Positions 44,252 to 53,701 of a stretch of DNA of 64,000 nucleotides are shown in pieces (position 1 is the stretch's first letter; each line of letters starts with the position of its first letter). Source of the stretch: Microbulbifer agarilyticus S89 (GTDB lineage: Bacteria > Pseudomonadota > Gammaproteobacteria > Pseudomonadales > Cellvibrionaceae); contig NZ_AFPJ01000012.1 of assembly GCF_000220505.1 (NCBI RefSeq), positions 41,495-105,494 on the forward strand, in the 5' to 3' direction. The position numbers and the translations under genes are program-made. The notes under the pieces were generated by a model that saw only the letters and a program-made list of their open reading frames with translations, was not told the origin of the DNA and did no database searches.

Positions 44252-44908
44252 TCACGCGCCTGGCTGTTCCGCCTCGGCGTCGTCCTGGGGCAGCGCCAGC
44301 CACTGGTTCAACTGGCGCTCGAGCTTGTCGAGGCCCTTGCGCTTGGGTGCGGAAAAAATCTGTACCGTAACGTTGTGGTCCAGCTCGAGTGCCTTCAATT
44401 CCTTCTCTACGGCAAAGCGCGTGTTATTGGCGGGGCCATTCTTCAGTTTGTCGGCCTTGGTCAGCAGGATATGTGCGGGCAGGCCCGACTTGACTGCCCA
44501 GTTCAGCATCTGCAAATCGAACTCTTTCAGCGGCTGGCGAATGTCCATCAACAGTACCAGCCCCTTCAGGCATTGGCGATTCTCCAGATAAAACGCCAGA
44601 TTGCGTTGCCACTCGTCCTTCATTGCACGCGCCACCTTGGCGTAGCCGTAGCCCGGCAGGTCGACCAGACGCTGGGATTCGCTCAGGTGGAAGAAGTTGA
44701 TCAGCTGGGTGCGTCCGGGCGTCTTGGAGGTCCGTGCCAACTTATTGTTGTCGGTGAGTGCATTAATCGCACTGGACTTGCCGGCATTGGAGCGGCCGGC
44801 GAAGGCTACTTCGGCGCCAGAATCCACCGGGCACTCCGCCAAGGTGGGTGCGCTGATCAGAAATTCAGCGTGGCGGAAATTGATTCGTTTAACATTGGCT
44901 TCAGACAT
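44252..44908 (-). CDS. engB: Ribosome biogenesis GTP-binding protein EngB/YsxC
   Basis: An essential GTPase of large-subunit assembly, 218 residues. G-motifs are [15 protein letters not shown] (G1), [12 protein letters not shown] (G2), [12 protein letters not shown] (G3), [10 protein letters not shown] (G4) and IFSAPKRKG (G5). The ATG at 44908 ([17 protein letters not shown]) is correct for the family; the open frame upstream to 45487 is not supported because it runs antisense through the cytochrome c4 gene. It is convergent with the polA-side RNAs and divergent from cytochrome c4. Confidence 0.97.
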   Translation of the reverse strand: MSEANVKRINFRHAEFLISAPTLAECPVDSGAEVAFAGRSNAGKSSAINALTDNNKLARTSKTPGRTQLINFFHLSESQRLVDLPGYGYAKVARAMKDEWQRNLAFYLENRQCLKGLVLLMDIRQPLKEFDLQMLNWAVKSGLPAHILLTKADKLKNGPANNTRFAVEKELKALELDHNVTVQIFSAPKRKGLDKLERQLNQWLALPQDDAEAEQPGA

Positions 44909-45043
44909 GGGACTTCCCGGTACACTCAGATGGCGCGCAAGTATATAATGCCGCGGTTTTATCGTCGCTGATGGTTTAAGGGCGTTTGGGTGCCGCCAGC
45001 AGCGAAGATGGGTGCAAAACTTCAGCGCGCAACAGGACGACGT

Positions 45044-45694
45044 ATGAACAGCATTATAAAGAAGGCCGCTCTGGCTTTGGGGATGGTAGCTTTCGCCCAG
45101 GTGGGACACGCTGCCGGTGATGCCAGTGCGGGGCAGGCAAAGGCTGCGACCTGTGTGGCTTGTCATGGTGCGGACGGTAACAGCCCGGCGCCGACTTTCC
45201 CGAAAATTGCCGGTCTCGGCGAAAAGTACCTGCTCAAGCAGTTGCGTGACGTGAAGAGCGGTGCGCGGTCCATTCCAGAAATGACCGGTCAGCTCGATAA
45301 CATGAGCGATCAGGACCTGCAGGATATCGCTGCTTTCTACGCTTCGCAGAACATCCAGATTTCCGGTTCTACCGCCTTCTCGGTGATGCTGAATAACGGT
45401 GACAACGTGGACGGCCTGGCGCTGGGCCGCGAGATCTACCGCGCAGGCAACAGCGAAACCGGTGTACCCGCGTGCATGGGCTGCCACTCGCCTACCGGCC
45501 TGGGTAACGCACCCGCCGCGTACCCGCGTTTGTCTGGTCAGTATGCCGAATACGTGGAGAAGCAGCTGAAGGCTTTCCGCGCAGGCACCCGTGCCAACGA
45601 TGGTGATACCCGCATTATGCGCACCGTGGCACGCCAGCTGTCCGACGCCGAGATCAAGGCTGTCGCGAACTACGTAGCGGGCCTGACCGAGTAA
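45044..45694 (+). CDS. Diheme cytochrome c4
   Basis: A 216-residue periplasmic or membrane-associated electron carrier made of two class I cytochrome c domains. A signal peptide ([20 protein letters not shown]) is followed by the first heme motif CVACHG and the second CMGCHSPTG. Each is followed by a YLxKQL or [12 protein letters not shown] helix and a Met-containing region ([19 protein letters not shown]). It is a likely electron donor to the oxidase encoded at 26669-30898. The start ATG at 45044 gives an exact signal peptide. It is divergent from engB, as in Pseudomonas. Confidence 0.95.
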   Translation: MNSIIKKAALALGMVAFAQVGHAAGDASAGQAKAATCVACHGADGNSPAPTFPKIAGLGEKYLLKQLRDVKSGARSIPEMTGQLDNMSDQDLQDIAAFYASQNIQISGSTAFSVMLNNGDNVDGLALGREIYRAGNSETGVPACMGCHSPTGLGNAPAAYPRLSGQYAEYVEKQLKAFRAGTRANDGDTRIMRTVARQLSDAEIKAVANYVAGLTE

Positions 45695-45710
45695 TCGGTA
45701 GCCAGTTGCG

Positions 45711-45739
45711 AAAAAGGCCGGTCAGTGACCGGCCTTTTT
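45711..45739. terminator. Rho-independent terminator after cytochrome c4
   Basis: Five As, then the stem GGCCGGTCA paired with TGACCGGCC, then five Ts, starting 16 bases after the stop codon. Confidence 0.92.
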
Positions 45740-45886
45740 GTTTCCCCCTGCCGAACCCGGCTTGCACCGACCGTTGGGAACTTCAATAATTTCCGCGGTC
45801 TATATTCAGCCAGGAGTCAGCTGAGCCCGAGCATACTTTGGCCTTACAGCTGCAGGCACACAGAATAAATTTTGGAGTAACTCTTT

Positions 45887-46564
45887 ATGAAAGCCGTCGT
45901 CGCACTCTTTACCATGCTGCTGAGCCTGGCAGCCTGCGCCCAGGAAGCCCCGGGCAAGTTCAAGGCCGGTCAGCACTACGAAGTACTGCCGCAGGCCGTT
46001 GCCCAGGACGACGACAGCAAGATCGAAGTGACCGAACTGTTCTGGTATGGCTGCGGCCACTGCTATCACTTTGAGTCTCCGCTGAAAAAGTGGCAGAAAA
46101 CCATGCCCGCCGATGTGGCGCTGAAGAAGATCCCGGCCATCTGGCAGCCGGTGATGGAGATCCACGCGCGTATGTTCTACGTGGCGGACGCCATGGGTGC
46201 GCTGGACAAGGTGCACGACCCGATCTTTGCCGCCATCGCCCAGCAGCGCAAAATGTTCGCCACCCGCGACGGTCGCGACTGGAAAGCCGATGATGCCGCC
46301 ATTGAAGCGCTGTTCAACGATGCCGGTGCCGACGGCGCCAAAGCGGTGAAATTGATGAATGGCTTCGCGATCAACAGCAAGGTCAAACAGGGCCAGGCGA
46401 AACAGCGTGCCTACAAACTGACCGGTACCCCGGAAATGGTTGTTGCCGGTAAATACCGCATCAGCACCTCGCTGCCGGGTATCAAGGGCAAGTCCAACGG
46501 GCAGGAGATCATGCTGGATGTGGTCGACTTCCTGGTCGAGAAAGAGCGTGCCGAGAAAGGCTAA
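45887..46564 (+). CDS. dsbA: Thiol:disulfide interchange protein DsbA
   Basis: Periplasmic oxidase that introduces disulfides into exported proteins. The 225 residues include a signal peptide (KAVVALFTMLLSLAACAQ). Its LAAC could also serve as a lipoprotein box. The thioredoxin fold carries the active site FWYGCGHCYHF (C56-G-H-C59) and the cis-Pro loop LTGTPEMVV, with the helical DsbA insertion between. The -CGHC- dipeptide differs from the CPHC of E. coli, as is common in Pseudomonas-like DsbA. It is downstream of cytochrome c4, a conserved neighbour. Confidence 0.94.
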   Translation: MKAVVALFTMLLSLAACAQEAPGKFKAGQHYEVLPQAVAQDDDSKIEVTELFWYGCGHCYHFESPLKKWQKTMPADVALKKIPAIWQPVMEIHARMFYVADAMGALDKVHDPIFAAIAQQRKMFATRDGRDWKADDAAIEALFNDAGADGAKAVKLMNGFAINSKVKQGQAKQRAYKLTGTPEMVVAGKYRISTSLPGIKGKSNGQEIMLDVVDFLVEKERAEKG

Positions 46565-46587
46565 TTGCCCCGGCGCACCCCGCTCGC

Positions 46588-46613
46588 AAAACCCCGCAAC
46601 TGCGGGGTTTTTT
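46588..46613 (+). terminator. Rho-independent terminator after dsbA
   Basis: AAAACCCCGCA and TGCGGGGTTTT arms with a short loop, followed by a T run, 24 bases after the dsbA stop. Confidence 0.9.
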
Positions 46614-46655
46614 ATTGCCTGAACTTCCCTGCGTCGGCGCACTGCTAGGCTAACA

Positions 46656-47921
46656 ATGGGTACCGTCACCGATTTTGCCAGTGCCAGAATGCGCAATTTG
46701 CCCCCACCACTATTGATTGCTCTGCTGCTCAGCCTCTGGGGTGGCTGGCTGCAGGCCATGGCGCAGATACCGCAAGAACCGCTGGTCGAGGAGCAGCTGC
46801 CCGAGCAGCAGACACCGGTGGATATTGCCGCGCGCGCAGTGAGCCTGCTGTCGTTTGTCGCGGTGGATTATCCCGACGCGGTCAACGGCGGCAATGTCCT
46901 CGACCGGGGGCTATATCGACAAACCCGCGAAAACGCAGAGCTGGCTACGGACCTGGTCGCGGGGCTGCCCGACCGGCCGGGGCGCACCCAATTGCTCAAT
47001 ACATTGCAGACGCTGCAAGCGGCTATTTCCGACAAAGACACCGCGGAGCTGGTACGCCGCCGTGCCAACACCGCGGCCGACCGCCTGGCCGCGCTCTATC
47101 AACTGCCGCGCTCCCCGGCCGAACCCCTGCCTGCCGCCAGTGAGGCAAACGCCCTGTATCGCGATCGCTGCCAGCACTGCCATGGGGAAAATGGGTTAGC
47201 CGGGCAACCGGAACGCGCCCTGAATGATCCCGCGCGCATGGTGAACCTGAGTCTTTACGATTTTTACAATGTGCTGGAGCCCACCCGTAACGATGCCCAT
47301 GATGAAGCCGTGGACGGCGACCTCAGCAGTCGCCAGCGCTGGGCGCTGGCGGTCAAGGTGGCCAGCTTCAGCGCACCGCAGGTGGCACCATCCCGCAAAC
47401 TTGCCGAACAGTACCCGGCGCTGGTCGGCCTTCCCGGCATGGCGGTGTTGCGTCCGTCTGAGCTTCCCGAACCCGCGCGTGCATCGCTGATGTGGTGGCG
47501 CGCCCACCCGGAGCAGACTCGTGCGCTGCAACACCCGCTGGCCCGGGCCGCGGGCCTGATCTATCTGGCGCAGATTGCCTATCGCGGTGGTGACCCCGCC
47601 GGCGCCTATCACAAACTCATGTTGGCCCTGCGCAGTGGTTACTTGCCGGCGCGCGCAGAGTTGGCCGAACGGGATCCGGCGCTCGCAATCCAGCTCGAGC
47701 AGCAGTGGCAGGCGCTGCGCGAGGCCATTCTCGCGCGCGCGCCGGCCAATGAGGTGATCGAGCAGTTTCAGCGTTTGCTGGCCAGTGTGGTGCAGGGCCG
47801 GGAACTGCTGCAGCCGACAAGTGGCAGTGTCATTTATGTATGGGCGGGACTTTTGTTTGTTGCCGCGCTGACGCTGGGCCTGATGCTGTGGTTTGGTTTG
47901 CGTCGTCGGCGTAAAACATAG
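46656..47921 (+). CDS. Membrane-anchored cytochrome c domain protein
   Basis: A 421-residue exported protein: signal peptide (about residues 12-36, PPPLLIALLLSLWGGWLQAM), a helical region with VDIAARAVSLLSFVAVDYPDA, a cytochrome c domain with CQHCHGENGLAG (about 172-183), a second helical region, and a C-terminal membrane helix (IYVWAGLLFVAALTLGLMLW) followed by RRRRK. The layout resembles the extracytoplasmic N-terminal part of bacterial FTR1-type iron permeases, but no permease domain is present. Heme attachment is certain by motif; the role is unknown. A second possible start is at 46689. Confidence 0.75.
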   Translation: MGTVTDFASARMRNLPPPLLIALLLSLWGGWLQAMAQIPQEPLVEEQLPEQQTPVDIAARAVSLLSFVAVDYPDAVNGGNVLDRGLYRQTRENAELATDLVAGLPDRPGRTQLLNTLQTLQAAISDKDTAELVRRRANTAADRLAALYQLPRSPAEPLPAASEANALYRDRCQHCHGENGLAGQPERALNDPARMVNLSLYDFYNVLEPTRNDAHDEAVDGDLSSRQRWALAVKVASFSAPQVAPSRKLAEQYPALVGLPGMAVLRPSELPEPARASLMWWRAHPEQTRALQHPLARAAGLIYLAQIAYRGGDPAGAYHKLMLALRSGYLPARAELAERDPALAIQLEQQWQALREAILARAPANEVIEQFQRLLASVVQGRELLQPTSGSVIYVWAGLLFVAALTLGLMLWFGLRRRRKT

Positions 47922-48080
47922 GTTTGTTTCCCTCACTAAAGGCGAGTTCCTTAGGCTGGGCTGACGCGAAAACAAAGAAAATTGTCGCATTCGCTGCCAC
48001 TGTTGAGATTTACGACTAGGCTTTTAATTAGGTTGTGCAAATAACCGCCAGTCGTTGAACCCAACAGAGAAGAGTGCCGC

Positions 48081-48626
48081 ATGAAGTTGTTGCGTCAGTT
48101 GTCCTTCCGTCCCGTTCTCGTATCCCTGCTGCAATCCTACGCCCTGACCTTTGCAGTGTTCCTGATTCTTCCCGCATTCGCCTCCGCACAGGAGCAGACC
48201 GGCAACCAGGCTGCGGCCAAACGCTGGGTCGGCAACTGGCTGGTGGTGGGGCAGGGGGATGAGCAGCTGGTTTGGCAGCTCCACGCCGATGGTACCGGCT
48301 TTGCGCACGGTTTCCGTGCTGACGGTCAGCTTACCCATGGCTTCGCAATTTCCTGGCGTATCAACGGTGATACGGTGCGAATCCGTACCGGCGGCACCCT
48401 GCATTGCAACAGCGGCATGGTTTACGCGCAGTTTACCGGTTGGAGCGCGGTCACCTTAGACTTCAACGTGATCGACGGGCGTCATTGGCGCCAGCATAAC
48501 GGTGGCATCCTTGCCTTCCAGCGTCGCCTCGCCGACTGGGAAACACCCAACCACGGCGCCGAGTGCCCCAATCTGTACGATCGCGAGCGGAAAGAGACCC
48601 CGCAGACCGCCTCGGCCGGCAATTGA
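48081..48626 (+). CDS. Exported protein of unknown function, paralogue 1
   Basis: A 181-residue protein with a signal peptide (hydrophobic YALTFAVFLILPAFASA). The mature part has WVGNWLVVGQGDEQLVWQLH, ADGTGFAHGF, GFAISWRINGDTVRIRTGGT and LHCNSGMVYAQF. The next gene (48799-49698) repeats this pattern, so the two form a tandem paralogous pair. A small beta-rich lipocalin-like fold would suit the alternating pattern, but this is a guess. The conserved Cys may matter. Confidence 0.75.
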   Translation: MKLLRQLSFRPVLVSLLQSYALTFAVFLILPAFASAQEQTGNQAAAKRWVGNWLVVGQGDEQLVWQLHADGTGFAHGFRADGQLTHGFAISWRINGDTVRIRTGGTLHCNSGMVYAQFTGWSAVTLDFNVIDGRHWRQHNGGILAFQRRLADWETPNHGAECPNLYDRERKETPQTASAGN

Positions 48627-48798
48627 AGCCGGAGCGTATAGGGCAGTGCTGGTCAATCTAGCCATGATCAATGCACGGGCCAGCGCAATGGCCAAGAAAG
48701 CGTCCAGCCTGCGGCCGGGGAAGGAAGTCCCCCGCCGGGGTCCAAGGGACTGGCATTCATCTCAGGGAAGAATAAAGCGCAAGCGGAGCCTGGCAGTC

Positions 48799-49698
48799 AT
48801 GCAGCAACGCTTTATTCACAAGCTACTGGTTACCAGTAGGCAAACTCTGATTGCGGCAAGGTCCGTGTTGGTGAGTGCCTTTCTATTGTCATCGACAGCG
48901 CTATTGTCATCGACTGCGGCGGTTGCGGCACCCGACTCCGCTGCCAAACCCAGCAAGGAATTGCAGTCGCAAGCGTCCGGGCAGACAGCCGGGCGCGAGC
49001 AACAAGGCCAGTATCCCGGTTGGGAAGTGGAATCGCGCTTGCAGGCCGGGCAGTGGGTAGGCAATTGGTTGATTTCCCGCGATGGCGAAGCGCAGCATGT
49101 GTGGAGCCTGAACAAGGATGGAACTGGTCGCTCCTACGCATTCAATCGCCATGGCGATGAGATGAAGTTTGCCTACGGCTACGACATAAGCTGGTACTTC
49201 GACCCACATACCCAGATGGCCAATATTAAAACCGAGCGCCGCATTGTGTGCCGGGGTGGCCGCGTGTATCCGTACTTCCTCACTCTCAAGTCTTACGAAA
49301 GCGATTATGCGGTAAAGGGAAAGTTTGCCTGGCAGACCACCTGGACCGAAGCCAGCATCGGCCGCAACTATCTGCATAAATCCCTGGTTGTTTTCGTCGC
49401 ACCTCTATCCGGTTGGCACAATCCGGAGAAAAACGCCCCCTGTCCGATTTTCCCGCGCATGGATGTGGAGAAAGATATCGACCTGGCGCTCGACCGATGG
49501 GAACAGGAAGCGCAACAGAGTGAACACGAGCAATTGGTCGATACCACCCCGGTAGAAGGGGAGCCGGAATTTACCGGCGAAGATTTCGGACCGGCAGTGG
49601 CTGAGCCCAAGGGCAAAGTGCCAGGCCAGAAAGCATCGTCAAAAAGCAAAACCGCCAAGGCGCGGGTGAAAGACAAATCCGGGAGAGACCGCCGATGA
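48799..49698 (+). CDS. Exported protein of unknown function, paralogue 2
   Basis: A 299-residue protein with an N-terminal signal sequence (ARSVLVSAFLLSSTALLSST). The core (WVGNWLISRDGEAQHVWSLN, KDGTGRSYAF, YGYDISWYF, RRIVCRGGRVYPYF) parallels the preceding gene, and a charged, Lys/Ala-rich C-terminal tail of about 80 residues is extra. The ATG at 48799 gives the signal peptide. The open frame extending upstream to 48502 overlaps the first paralogue and is not supported. Its stop overlaps the next start by ATGA. Confidence 0.75.
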   Translation: MQQRFIHKLLVTSRQTLIAARSVLVSAFLLSSTALLSSTAAVAAPDSAAKPSKELQSQASGQTAGREQQGQYPGWEVESRLQAGQWVGNWLISRDGEAQHVWSLNKDGTGRSYAFNRHGDEMKFAYGYDISWYFDPHTQMANIKTERRIVCRGGRVYPYFLTLKSYESDYAVKGKFAWQTTWTEASIGRNYLHKSLVVFVAPLSGWHNPEKNAPCPIFPRMDVEKDIDLALDRWEQEAQQSEHEQLVDTTPVEGEPEFTGEDFGPAVAEPKGKVPGQKASSKSKTAKARVKDKSGRDRR

Positions 49699-50105
49699 AT
49701 GCTCAGGTAAAAATCGACCAGCTGCTATTGCGGCTGACCCCGATCCTCGATCGCGAAGTACTCGGGCTGTGTGTGCTGGATGAGGCCCAACTGGTGCAAC
49801 ACCTGGCACATTGCCGGTGTATCTTCCGCGAGCGCGAAGGGATTACCGCATTGCTGCCCACACATCTTGCCGAGCAGGCGCAGTTATCGGTGAGTGAGGA
49901 TTACCGGCAAATTACTTTGCAGTTTGTTCATGGTGTGGAGGCGCCCGGCCTCACCGCCATAATTTTGCGTGAGCTCGCTGATGCCGGGGTCCAGGCCAAT
50001 GTGGTTTCTGCGCGCTATCACGAACACATCCTGGTGCGCGCGCGCGATGCCAGACATGCGATGCAGATCCTGTATGGCATCAGCAATCGTCTGCAGTACT
50101 CCTAG
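49695..50105 (+). CDS. ACT-domain protein
   Basis: A 136-residue cytoplasmic protein with the ACT-like fold pattern, matching the DUF2241 type. It runs DREVLGLCVLDEAQLVQHLA, a middle ITALLPTHLAEQ and the strand-helix-strand end LTAIILRELADAGVQANVVS, then YHEHILVRARDARHAMQIL. ACT domains usually bind small ligands such as amino acids. The ATG overlaps the previous stop (ATGA), so it is translationally coupled to the exported paralogue, an unexpected partner. The ligand is unknown. Confidence 0.8.
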   Translation: MNAQVKIDQLLLRLTPILDREVLGLCVLDEAQLVQHLAHCRCIFREREGITALLPTHLAEQAQLSVSEDYRQITLQFVHGVEAPGLTAIILRELADAGVQANVVSARYHEHILVRARDARHAMQILYGISNRLQYS

Positions 50106-50217
50106 GAAGTAGACACCGTTTCTATTCTCCGTCCAGATGTTTAGGTCTGGGCGGGGTTCGCCGATGGCAGGGAGCGCCCCTGGGCAAGACGTCTTATCGA
50201 GGAGTGCGCTGCCGACC

Positions 50218-50985
50218 ATGCATATCGCCTATCCGCCGCCACTGCCCCACGGCCCGATCCGCCAGTTGCTGCCGGATTTCTTCGTGGTGCGTGGCCAGGC
50301 CCGCGTTGCGCCGGGGGTGCTGGTCAATCGCAATATGGGCATTGTGCGCATTGACGATGATTTGCTACTGGTCAATCCGATACGTCTCACCCGCTTGCAG
50401 GAAGAGCGCCTGTGCGACCTCGGCAACGTGCGTCAGGCGGTGCGCCTTGGATACTTCTTTGGCTGCGATGATCTCTATTACCGCGATCGCTTCAATGTAT
50501 TTTTCTGGCGGCAACACCACTCCGATTACTACCCAGTTCCCGCCGCCGATGAATTTCTGCAAGAGGGTGGCAGCTGCCCGATTCCGGATGGCCAGGTATT
50601 TGAATTCAGCCACAGCGAGATTCCCGAGGCTGCACTGTATGTCCCTAACTCCGGTGGGCTGCTTCTTACCGGGGACTCCCTGCAATACTGGAGCAGCTGG
50701 ACGGCCTGCAACTGGGCCGGGCGCTGGGCGCTGCGCCTGAGTGGCATGCATCGGGGTATGCAGGTATCGCCGGCCTGGTGCCGTCGCGCCACCCCGCAGG
50801 GGGAAAACTATCAGCGCTGGCTCGCTACCGACTTCCAGCGGCTGCTCGACCTGCCGTTCCAGCATATGCTCGCCGGTCACGGTGATTTCTGTGCAGACCG
50901 CGCCCACGAACTCGCCGAGCGTGCGGTAGCGGCGAGTTTTTCCGCATCTCTCAAGGCACGCAATACCCGCGATACGCGGCACTGA
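50218..50985 (+). CDS. Metallo-beta-lactamase-superfamily-like protein, function unknown
   Basis: A 255-residue soluble protein. Strands such as VLVNRNMGIVRIDDDLLLVNP and YVPNSGGLLLTGDSLQYWSS, plus a C-terminal FQHMLAGHGDFCADRA, look like a degenerate metallo-beta-lactamase fold (DUF4336-like). The HxHxDH zinc motif is not obvious, so catalysis is doubtful. An ATG at 50218 is used. The ribosome-binding site (GAGGAG near 50200) is rather distant, and an in-frame ATG at 50137 is the alternative. Confidence 0.65.
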   Translation: MHIAYPPPLPHGPIRQLLPDFFVVRGQARVAPGVLVNRNMGIVRIDDDLLLVNPIRLTRLQEERLCDLGNVRQAVRLGYFFGCDDLYYRDRFNVFFWRQHHSDYYPVPAADEFLQEGGSCPIPDGQVFEFSHSEIPEAALYVPNSGGLLLTGDSLQYWSSWTACNWAGRWALRLSGMHRGMQVSPAWCRRATPQGENYQRWLATDFQRLLDLPFQHMLAGHGDFCADRAHELAERAVAASFSASLKARNTRDTRH

Positions 50986-51072
50986 TCGCAAAACCTGTGC
51001 AGAGCAATCGCCGGTGTCGCGCGCGGCGCCGTGATAAGCTGGGGGCGTTTCGAATTTTAGAATGAGCCCAGC

Positions 51073-52758
51073 ATGTCCCGCTTCAGCGCCATCCGTGTCA
51101 TCGCCTTAAAAGCACCGCAATCCTTGCGGCCAGTTTCCCGGTTTGTTCCTCTCCTAGTCGTAGGACTGCTGAGCGCCTGTGTGGGGCTCAGCCAGCTACC
51201 CGAGATACCTCGTGCAGACATGGAGCGCATGCGTGCGGATGTGGAATTTCTGGCGGACGACCGGTTACAGGGGCGGGAAACCGGTTCTGCCGGCTACCAG
51301 CAGGCGGCGAACTATGTGGCTGCGCGGTTTGCCGAGCTCGGGCTAGTCTCCATCACCGGAGAGGATTACTTCCAGCAGGTGCCCCTGCGCAAAGCGCTCT
51401 GGGATCCAGGTGCGGCGACACTGGTGCTGCACAGTCGCGAGGGCGACATCACCTTTGACCTGGGGGTGGATTTTCTTGCTGCTCCCTCTGCGGCGCATCG
51501 CGATAGCACGACTACCGCGGGCCTGGTGTTTGTCGGCTTTGGTATCGATGCACCCGCCTATGGCATCGATGACTATGCCGGACTCGACGTGCAGGGAAAA
51601 ATTGTTGTGTACCTGTCCGGACGCCCACAGCATCTACCAAATGAGGTGGGTGCCCACTTCGCATCCAACCGCACGAAACAACGGACGGCCGCTCGCCGTG
51701 GTGCAGTTGGCACCATTAGCCTGAATACCCCGATGCGGGAATTGCGTCGCCCATTCGCGGCTTCTACCAAGCATCTGCAGGATCCGCGCTGGGACTGGCT
51801 GCGTGCCGATGAAACACCGGGCAATGCTATCCAGCGCCTGCAGCCCGGTGTCATGCTCGATATGCCAGCTGCCAAGCAGTTGTTTATGGGCGCCGCGCGC
51901 AGCCTTGATACCATTTTTACTGAAATTGAAAATGGCCTGGTGCCACAGGGATTTTCCCTGCCCGATACCGCCACCCTGACCAGCAGCGCCAAGCACCAGC
52001 GCATCTCCAGCCCCAATGTTGTGGGCCTGTTGCCGGGGCAGGATCCCCAGCTCAAACACGAGTACATCATCTTTTCCGCGCATCTGGATCATATCGGCAT
52101 TGAGCCGGACACCAATCTTGTTAATAACGGCGCACAGGATAATGCCGCCGGCATAGCCGTGATGCTGGAGGTAGCGCGGCTATTTGCCGCAGCGGAGCAT
52201 GGGCCCCGGCGTTCCATTCTGTTTGTCGCGGTAACCGCAGAGGAGGAGGGCCTGCTTGGCTCCGATTACTTTGCCCAGCACCCACCGGTTGCCCCAAGCT
52301 CCATGGTGGCCAACATCAATCTCGATATGCCGATGCTGCTGTATCCGTTCCGCGACGTCATCGCCTTCGGTGCCGAGCATTCGAGCCTGGGCGAAACCAC
52401 CGCCCGTGCCGCGCGCCGTGCCGGTCTTAAACTCAGTCCTGACCCCATGCCCGAACAGGTCATCTTTGTGCGTAGCGACCATTACAGTTTCGTACGCCAG
52501 GGCATCCCAGCGATTTACCTGATCACCGGCCGCGAGGCCATCGACAGCGAGATCGACGGCAGTCACGCACAAATCCAGTTCCTGCGCGACCACTACCACA
52601 GACCCAGCGATCAGTCAGATGCGGGAATCAACTACATTGCGGCGCAGCAGTTTGCCGAAGTGAATTACGCAATTGCGCGTGATGTGGCGGATTCAACGCA
52701 GAAACCACGCTGGAATCAGGGTGATTTTTTTGGCGAACTCTATGAGTCTGGTGATTGA
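51073..52758 (+). CDS. M28-family zinc aminopeptidase, lipoprotein
   Basis: A 561-residue exported peptidase. A long N-terminus leads to a lipobox (PLLVVGLLSAC). A PA-type insert domain occupies about residues 130-290. The catalytic M28 core carries zinc ligands in IIFSAHLDHIG, GAQDNAAGIAVML, AVTAEEEGLLGSDYF (catalytic Glu), MVANINLDMPM and the late HRPSDQSD. All ligands appear intact. It probably cleaves N-terminal residues from peptides in the periplasm or at the outer membrane. Confidence 0.9.
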   Translation: MSRFSAIRVIALKAPQSLRPVSRFVPLLVVGLLSACVGLSQLPEIPRADMERMRADVEFLADDRLQGRETGSAGYQQAANYVAARFAELGLVSITGEDYFQQVPLRKALWDPGAATLVLHSREGDITFDLGVDFLAAPSAAHRDSTTTAGLVFVGFGIDAPAYGIDDYAGLDVQGKIVVYLSGRPQHLPNEVGAHFASNRTKQRTAARRGAVGTISLNTPMRELRRPFAASTKHLQDPRWDWLRADETPGNAIQRLQPGVMLDMPAAKQLFMGAARSLDTIFTEIENGLVPQGFSLPDTATLTSSAKHQRISSPNVVGLLPGQDPQLKHEYIIFSAHLDHIGIEPDTNLVNNGAQDNAAGIAVMLEVARLFAAAEHGPRRSILFVAVTAEEEGLLGSDYFAQHPPVAPSSMVANINLDMPMLLYPFRDVIAFGAEHSSLGETTARAARRAGLKLSPDPMPEQVIFVRSDHYSFVRQGIPAIYLITGREAIDSEIDGSHAQIQFLRDHYHRPSDQSDAGINYIAAQQFAEVNYAIARDVADSTQKPRWNQGDFFGELYESGD

Positions 52759-52926
52759 AATGACTAGATATGGCTATGCGAGTGCAATATGAACTCTCAA
52801 TAAATGTGATGCGGGTCACGTTCTGCGTGTTAGTATTGGGCATCAGATACGTAAATCAGTTTCTGATGAGCCTGTAGGCAGTGGTCCACCTGAACTTATA
52901 AAAATATTCGTTAGCAATCTAATCAT

Positions 52927-53694
52927 ATGAAAAAACTGTTAATTCTCGTTGTAGCACTTGCAGCTACTGCTTGTGCAATGCCGCAATATAAAAATATCCC
53001 CATTGAATCTGGTGATAGTTCGAAGGGATATAATTACGGGCGCGAATTCATCATGCTGGGAGGGTCGAAAGGCACCTTAACGATATCGGCAGGTGAGATC
53101 ACGGATGCAAATGCTCGACAAATTTTTACACTTACCTTCACTAACGGGACATTGAAGCCGATAACAATAATGGATGGTGACGTTACGGCGTATGTTGATA
53201 ATGCGATCCACCCAATCCTCACGACAGAACAAATGGTCGCCCAAGCCAAAAAAGCAGCTGCATGGCGTGCTGTTGCGGTAGGTTTATCAGCTGCAGGAAA
53301 TGCGATGAACGCGGCTAATGCTGGATATGGGAGCGCATATACGACGAGTTCTGCAACCGCATATGGGAGCAATGGAACTTATGCAAATGCATATGGTTCG
53401 AGTTATACGTCATACTATGATCCTGTCGCGGCCCAACTAGCTCAGGCGAGAGCAGATCAACAAAATGCAGAGTTGATTTCTGCCATGGATGCTGAGCATT
53501 CGGCAGCAATTAGCTTTGCATATGACAATGGTTTAAAGCCTCATACTATTGCGCCAGGCGAAACCTACCAAAGTAATTTCGTTCTAAATCCAATAAAAAT
53601 CGCTAAGGGGCATGCAGATCGGAACCTATTATTTGAAGTCGATATTGATGGTGAGCTTTATTCGGTAGACTTTATTCGCCGCAGAATTCAATAA
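52927..53694 (+). CDS. AT-rich lipoprotein of unknown function
   Basis: A 255-residue protein with a clear lipobox (LVVALAATAC). The central region is rich in Gly, Ala, Ser, Tyr and Asn (NAGYGSAYTTSSATAYGSNG) and is flanked by an N-terminal beta-rich domain and a C-terminal YQSNFVLNPIKIAKGH domain. Local GC is clearly lower than in neighbouring genes (roughly 40-45 percent by eye), and codons are AT-ended, so recent acquisition is likely. No family is recognised. Confidence 0.75.
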   Translation: MKKLLILVVALAATACAMPQYKNIPIESGDSSKGYNYGREFIMLGGSKGTLTISAGEITDANARQIFTLTFTNGTLKPITIMDGDVTAYVDNAIHPILTTEQMVAQAKKAAAWRAVAVGLSAAGNAMNAANAGYGSAYTTSSATAYGSNGTYANAYGSSYTSYYDPVAAQLAQARADQQNAELISAMDAEHSAAISFAYDNGLKPHTIAPGETYQSNFVLNPIKIAKGHADRNLLFEVDIDGELYSVDFIRRRIQ

Positions 53695-53701
53695 ATAAAG
53701 C

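Noticed and set aside
44909-45487. Minus-strand extension of the EngB frame
   Set aside because: It is antisense to cytochrome c4, and EngB family members begin at the ATG at 44908.
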